From NCBI RefSeq assembly GCF_001548375.1, contig NZ_AP017295.1, positions 372,001-436,000 of the forward strand: a DNA stretch of 64,000 nt, in the 5' to 3' direction. Source of the stretch: Nostoc sp. NIES-3756 (GTDB lineage: Bacteria > Cyanobacteriota > Cyanobacteriia > Cyanobacteriales > Nostocaceae). The stretch's first letter is position 1; each line of letters starts with the position of its first letter. The notes under the pieces were generated by a model. The model did not search any database and was not told where the DNA came from. It saw only the letters and a list, made by a program, of their open reading frames with translations. A program made the translations under genes and the position numbers. Positions 62,494 to 64,000 of the stretch are shown in pieces.

Positions 62494-63783
62494 TCAACTC
62501 ATACCTTCATATATGGGATTCACTATTTTTTTAATTGTCCCTAATTTTTTAGTAAAAACACAAGCTCCAATTAAACAACAAATACCACCAAATAACAAAG
62601 CGTTATCAACACCAACTTGACTAGCTAATGCACCAAAAAATAAATTACCAATAGGCAGTATTCCTAAGAAACCAGTTGTAAATATACTAGTTACCCTACC
62701 TCTTTTATTCTCATCAGTAATAATTAACTGCATAAAATTGCTGAGTGCTGCCAGAGTTAAGGTATTATTCATACCGATGAGAAAAATAAATAACAAAGAA
62801 AATTCCCAGACTGTTGAACGAGAAAACAAAATCAAACTTAACCCTAAAAAAATAGCAGCACGCGCTATAATCTCCGCTAGCCCTAACGCTTTTTTACGGG
62901 AAATTAAATAAATCCCAGATACTATCGAACCAAAAGCAGAAGCAGTCATCAGAAAACCTAAAGTTTCTGCATTACCATTTAATATTTCTTTAGCAAATAT
63001 AGGCGTTAAATTTACATAAGTCATTGCCATGAAGCAAACTAATATTTGTAGCATTAAAAGATATTTAATTGGCAAAAACTCATAGGCAAAAACAAAGCCT
63101 TCTTTCAAGTTTTCCCAAATCTGTGGTTTTCTCTTAGATATACTATCAGGAAGGGATTTGACTTTACTTGTTAAGATTGCTGATAAAAATGGTAGGTAAC
63201 TAATTGCATCTACTAAAAAGCATGAAGCAGCACCAGACCTAGCAATTAATATACCGCCAATCATTGGACTCACAAACTTAGCAGTATTAATTAGGAATGA
63301 GTGAGAAGCCATTGCACTGTAAACTTCAGCTTTCGTTTCTACCAGTCTAGGAATAATTACTTGACGAGCAGGTAAATCAAAAGCTTTAACTGTTCCTTGA
63401 AGCATTCCAATCACAATAATCCAAGTAACATTAATATGATTGTTCAGCGTTAGAAAGGTCAGTGTAGAAGATAAAACTATAGATACTATTTGTGTTGTTA
63501 GTAAAACATATCTTAAATTCCACCGATCTAGTAATACACCAGCTAATGGCGTAATAAATAAGCCTACAGCTTGGTTGGTAAATCCAGCTACCCCCACTAA
63601 CATAGCTGAATTTGTTAATTGATAAACCAGCCACACTAAGGCAATTTGTGTCATCCAAGAACCAAAAAAAGATAAGCTCTCGCCAATGACAAAACTAGCA
63701 AAGTTTAAAGATTTGAGTGCAGGCGGCAATTCTAAAGAAATAAGTTTGTTTACTTTATAGCTATCTCTCTGAGTTGGTGTCAT
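62494..63783 (-). CDS. MFS transporter (EntS/DHA3-like)
   Basis: 429 residues, 12 predicted membrane helices. Starts with SLNFASFVIGESLSFFGSWM and carries GVLLDRWNLRYVLL, the MFS loop 2-3 motif of the multidrug/enterobactin-exporter (DHA3) group. The opposite orientation to the ndh operon makes it unrelated to CO2 uptake. It probably exports a siderophore, drug or other small molecule; no biosynthetic gene cluster is in view. The N-terminal 25 residues are cytosolic and polar. Confidence 0.88.
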   Translation of the reverse strand: MTPTQRDSYKVNKLISLELPPALKSLNFASFVIGESLSFFGSWMTQIALVWLVYQLTNSAMLVGVAGFTNQAVGLFITPLAGVLLDRWNLRYVLLTTQIVSIVLSSTLTFLTLNNHINVTWIIVIGMLQGTVKAFDLPARQVIIPRLVETKAEVYSAMASHSFLINTAKFVSPMIGGILIARSGAASCFLVDAISYLPFLSAILTSKVKSLPDSISKRKPQIWENLKEGFVFAYEFLPIKYLLMLQILVCFMAMTYVNLTPIFAKEILNGNAETLGFLMTASAFGSIVSGIYLISRKKALGLAEIIARAAIFLGLSLILFSRSTVWEFSLLFIFLIGMNNTLTLAALSNFMQLIITDENKRGRVTSIFTTGFLGILPIGNLFFGALASQVGVDNALLFGGICCLIGACVFTKKLGTIKKIVNPIYEGMS

Positions 63784-64000
63784 CGGATATCCCTTGTTTG
63801 CAAATATCTGTCAACCTTGAATAAAAATTCCAAGTAAGTGCTGTAAAAACTTAATTCTTGTAATAGGCAGTCGCAATTGGTAAAGAAAAAAGTCCACATA
63901 AAGCTTTCCCTTTTTATCAGTCAAGTCACCAATACATTTGCTCTAGTTTGAAAGTGGGGAGTGGGGAAAACCAGTTTTACGCTTGGCTGTGAAATTTTTT
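63784..64000. other. Right window edge, no gene seen
   Basis: 217 bp upstream of the MFS gene, containing its promoter region. No supported feature. Confidence 0.45.

Overview
The window reads as chromosome of a filamentous, heterocyst-type cyanobacterium of the Nostoc/Anabaena group. Support comes from ntcA, sqdB/sqdX, chlM, hemL, an NDH-1 CO2-uptake operon with a ChpX/ChpY protein, a GAF-GAF-PAS adenylate cyclase of CyaB1 type, a DevBCA exporter, squalene-hopene cyclase with hpn partners, Ycf35 and Ycf46 homologues, many GCGATCGC (HIP1) octamers, and spacers filled with heptamer tandem repeats (TTAGTCA, GAATTAC and AGTGCTG types). I found no rRNA, tRNA, CRISPR array, complete IS element or phage module.

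Layout. 1-2.2 kb: hisIE (cut by the window edge), a ChaB-like protein, hemL, and a 53-residue metallothionein gene with an SmtB-type operator. 2.6-9.6 kb: a zinc-ribbon/pentapeptide Ser/Thr kinase, an FHA protein, an SLH/beta-helix surface protein, a TPR protein and a plastid-type pyruvate dehydrogenase E2. 9.9-19 kb: small membrane and coiled-coil proteins, acyl-ACP/acyl-CoA synthetase, a tandem pair of paralogous mini membrane proteins, recQ, a ycf35-ycf46 pair and a ribbon-helix-helix protein. 19-26 kb: a lipoprotein, sqdB-sqdX (sulfolipid synthesis), cyaB1-type cyclase and a creatininase-family protein. 26-30.6 kb: devB-devC-devA read leftwards from a TetR-RHH regulator, with a palindrome between them. 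30.7-36 kb: polysaccharide deacetylase and the hopanoid genes hpnG, hpnB and shc. 36-43.4 kb: a papain-fold toxin-like/immunity-like pair, chlM, several unknowns, a desaturase-SDR fusion, an ATP-grasp protein and glpQ. 43.5-55.4 kb: DUF3146, a YqgF-like nuclease, DUF3084, ntcA (with an NtcA box in its own promoter), fabI, hisB, an ABC ATPase, a nested palindromic insertion element, an OPX polysaccharide exporter, a band-7 protein, folP and tpiA. 55.6-64 kb: a SWIM protein, ndhF-ndhD-(CDP-alcohol phosphatidyltransferase-like)-chpXY, and an MFS transporter.

Most genes are single housekeeping units. The clear functional groups are sulfolipid synthesis, hopanoid synthesis, the DevBCA exporter with its regulator, and the CO2-uptake NDH-1 operon. 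The points most worth a second look are the nested MITE-like element at 50192-50550, the lipid-enzyme-like gene inside the CO2-uptake operon, the toxin/immunity-like pair at 36068-36795, the tandem mini membrane protein genes at 13199-14238, and the metallothionein with its operator at 2048-2265.
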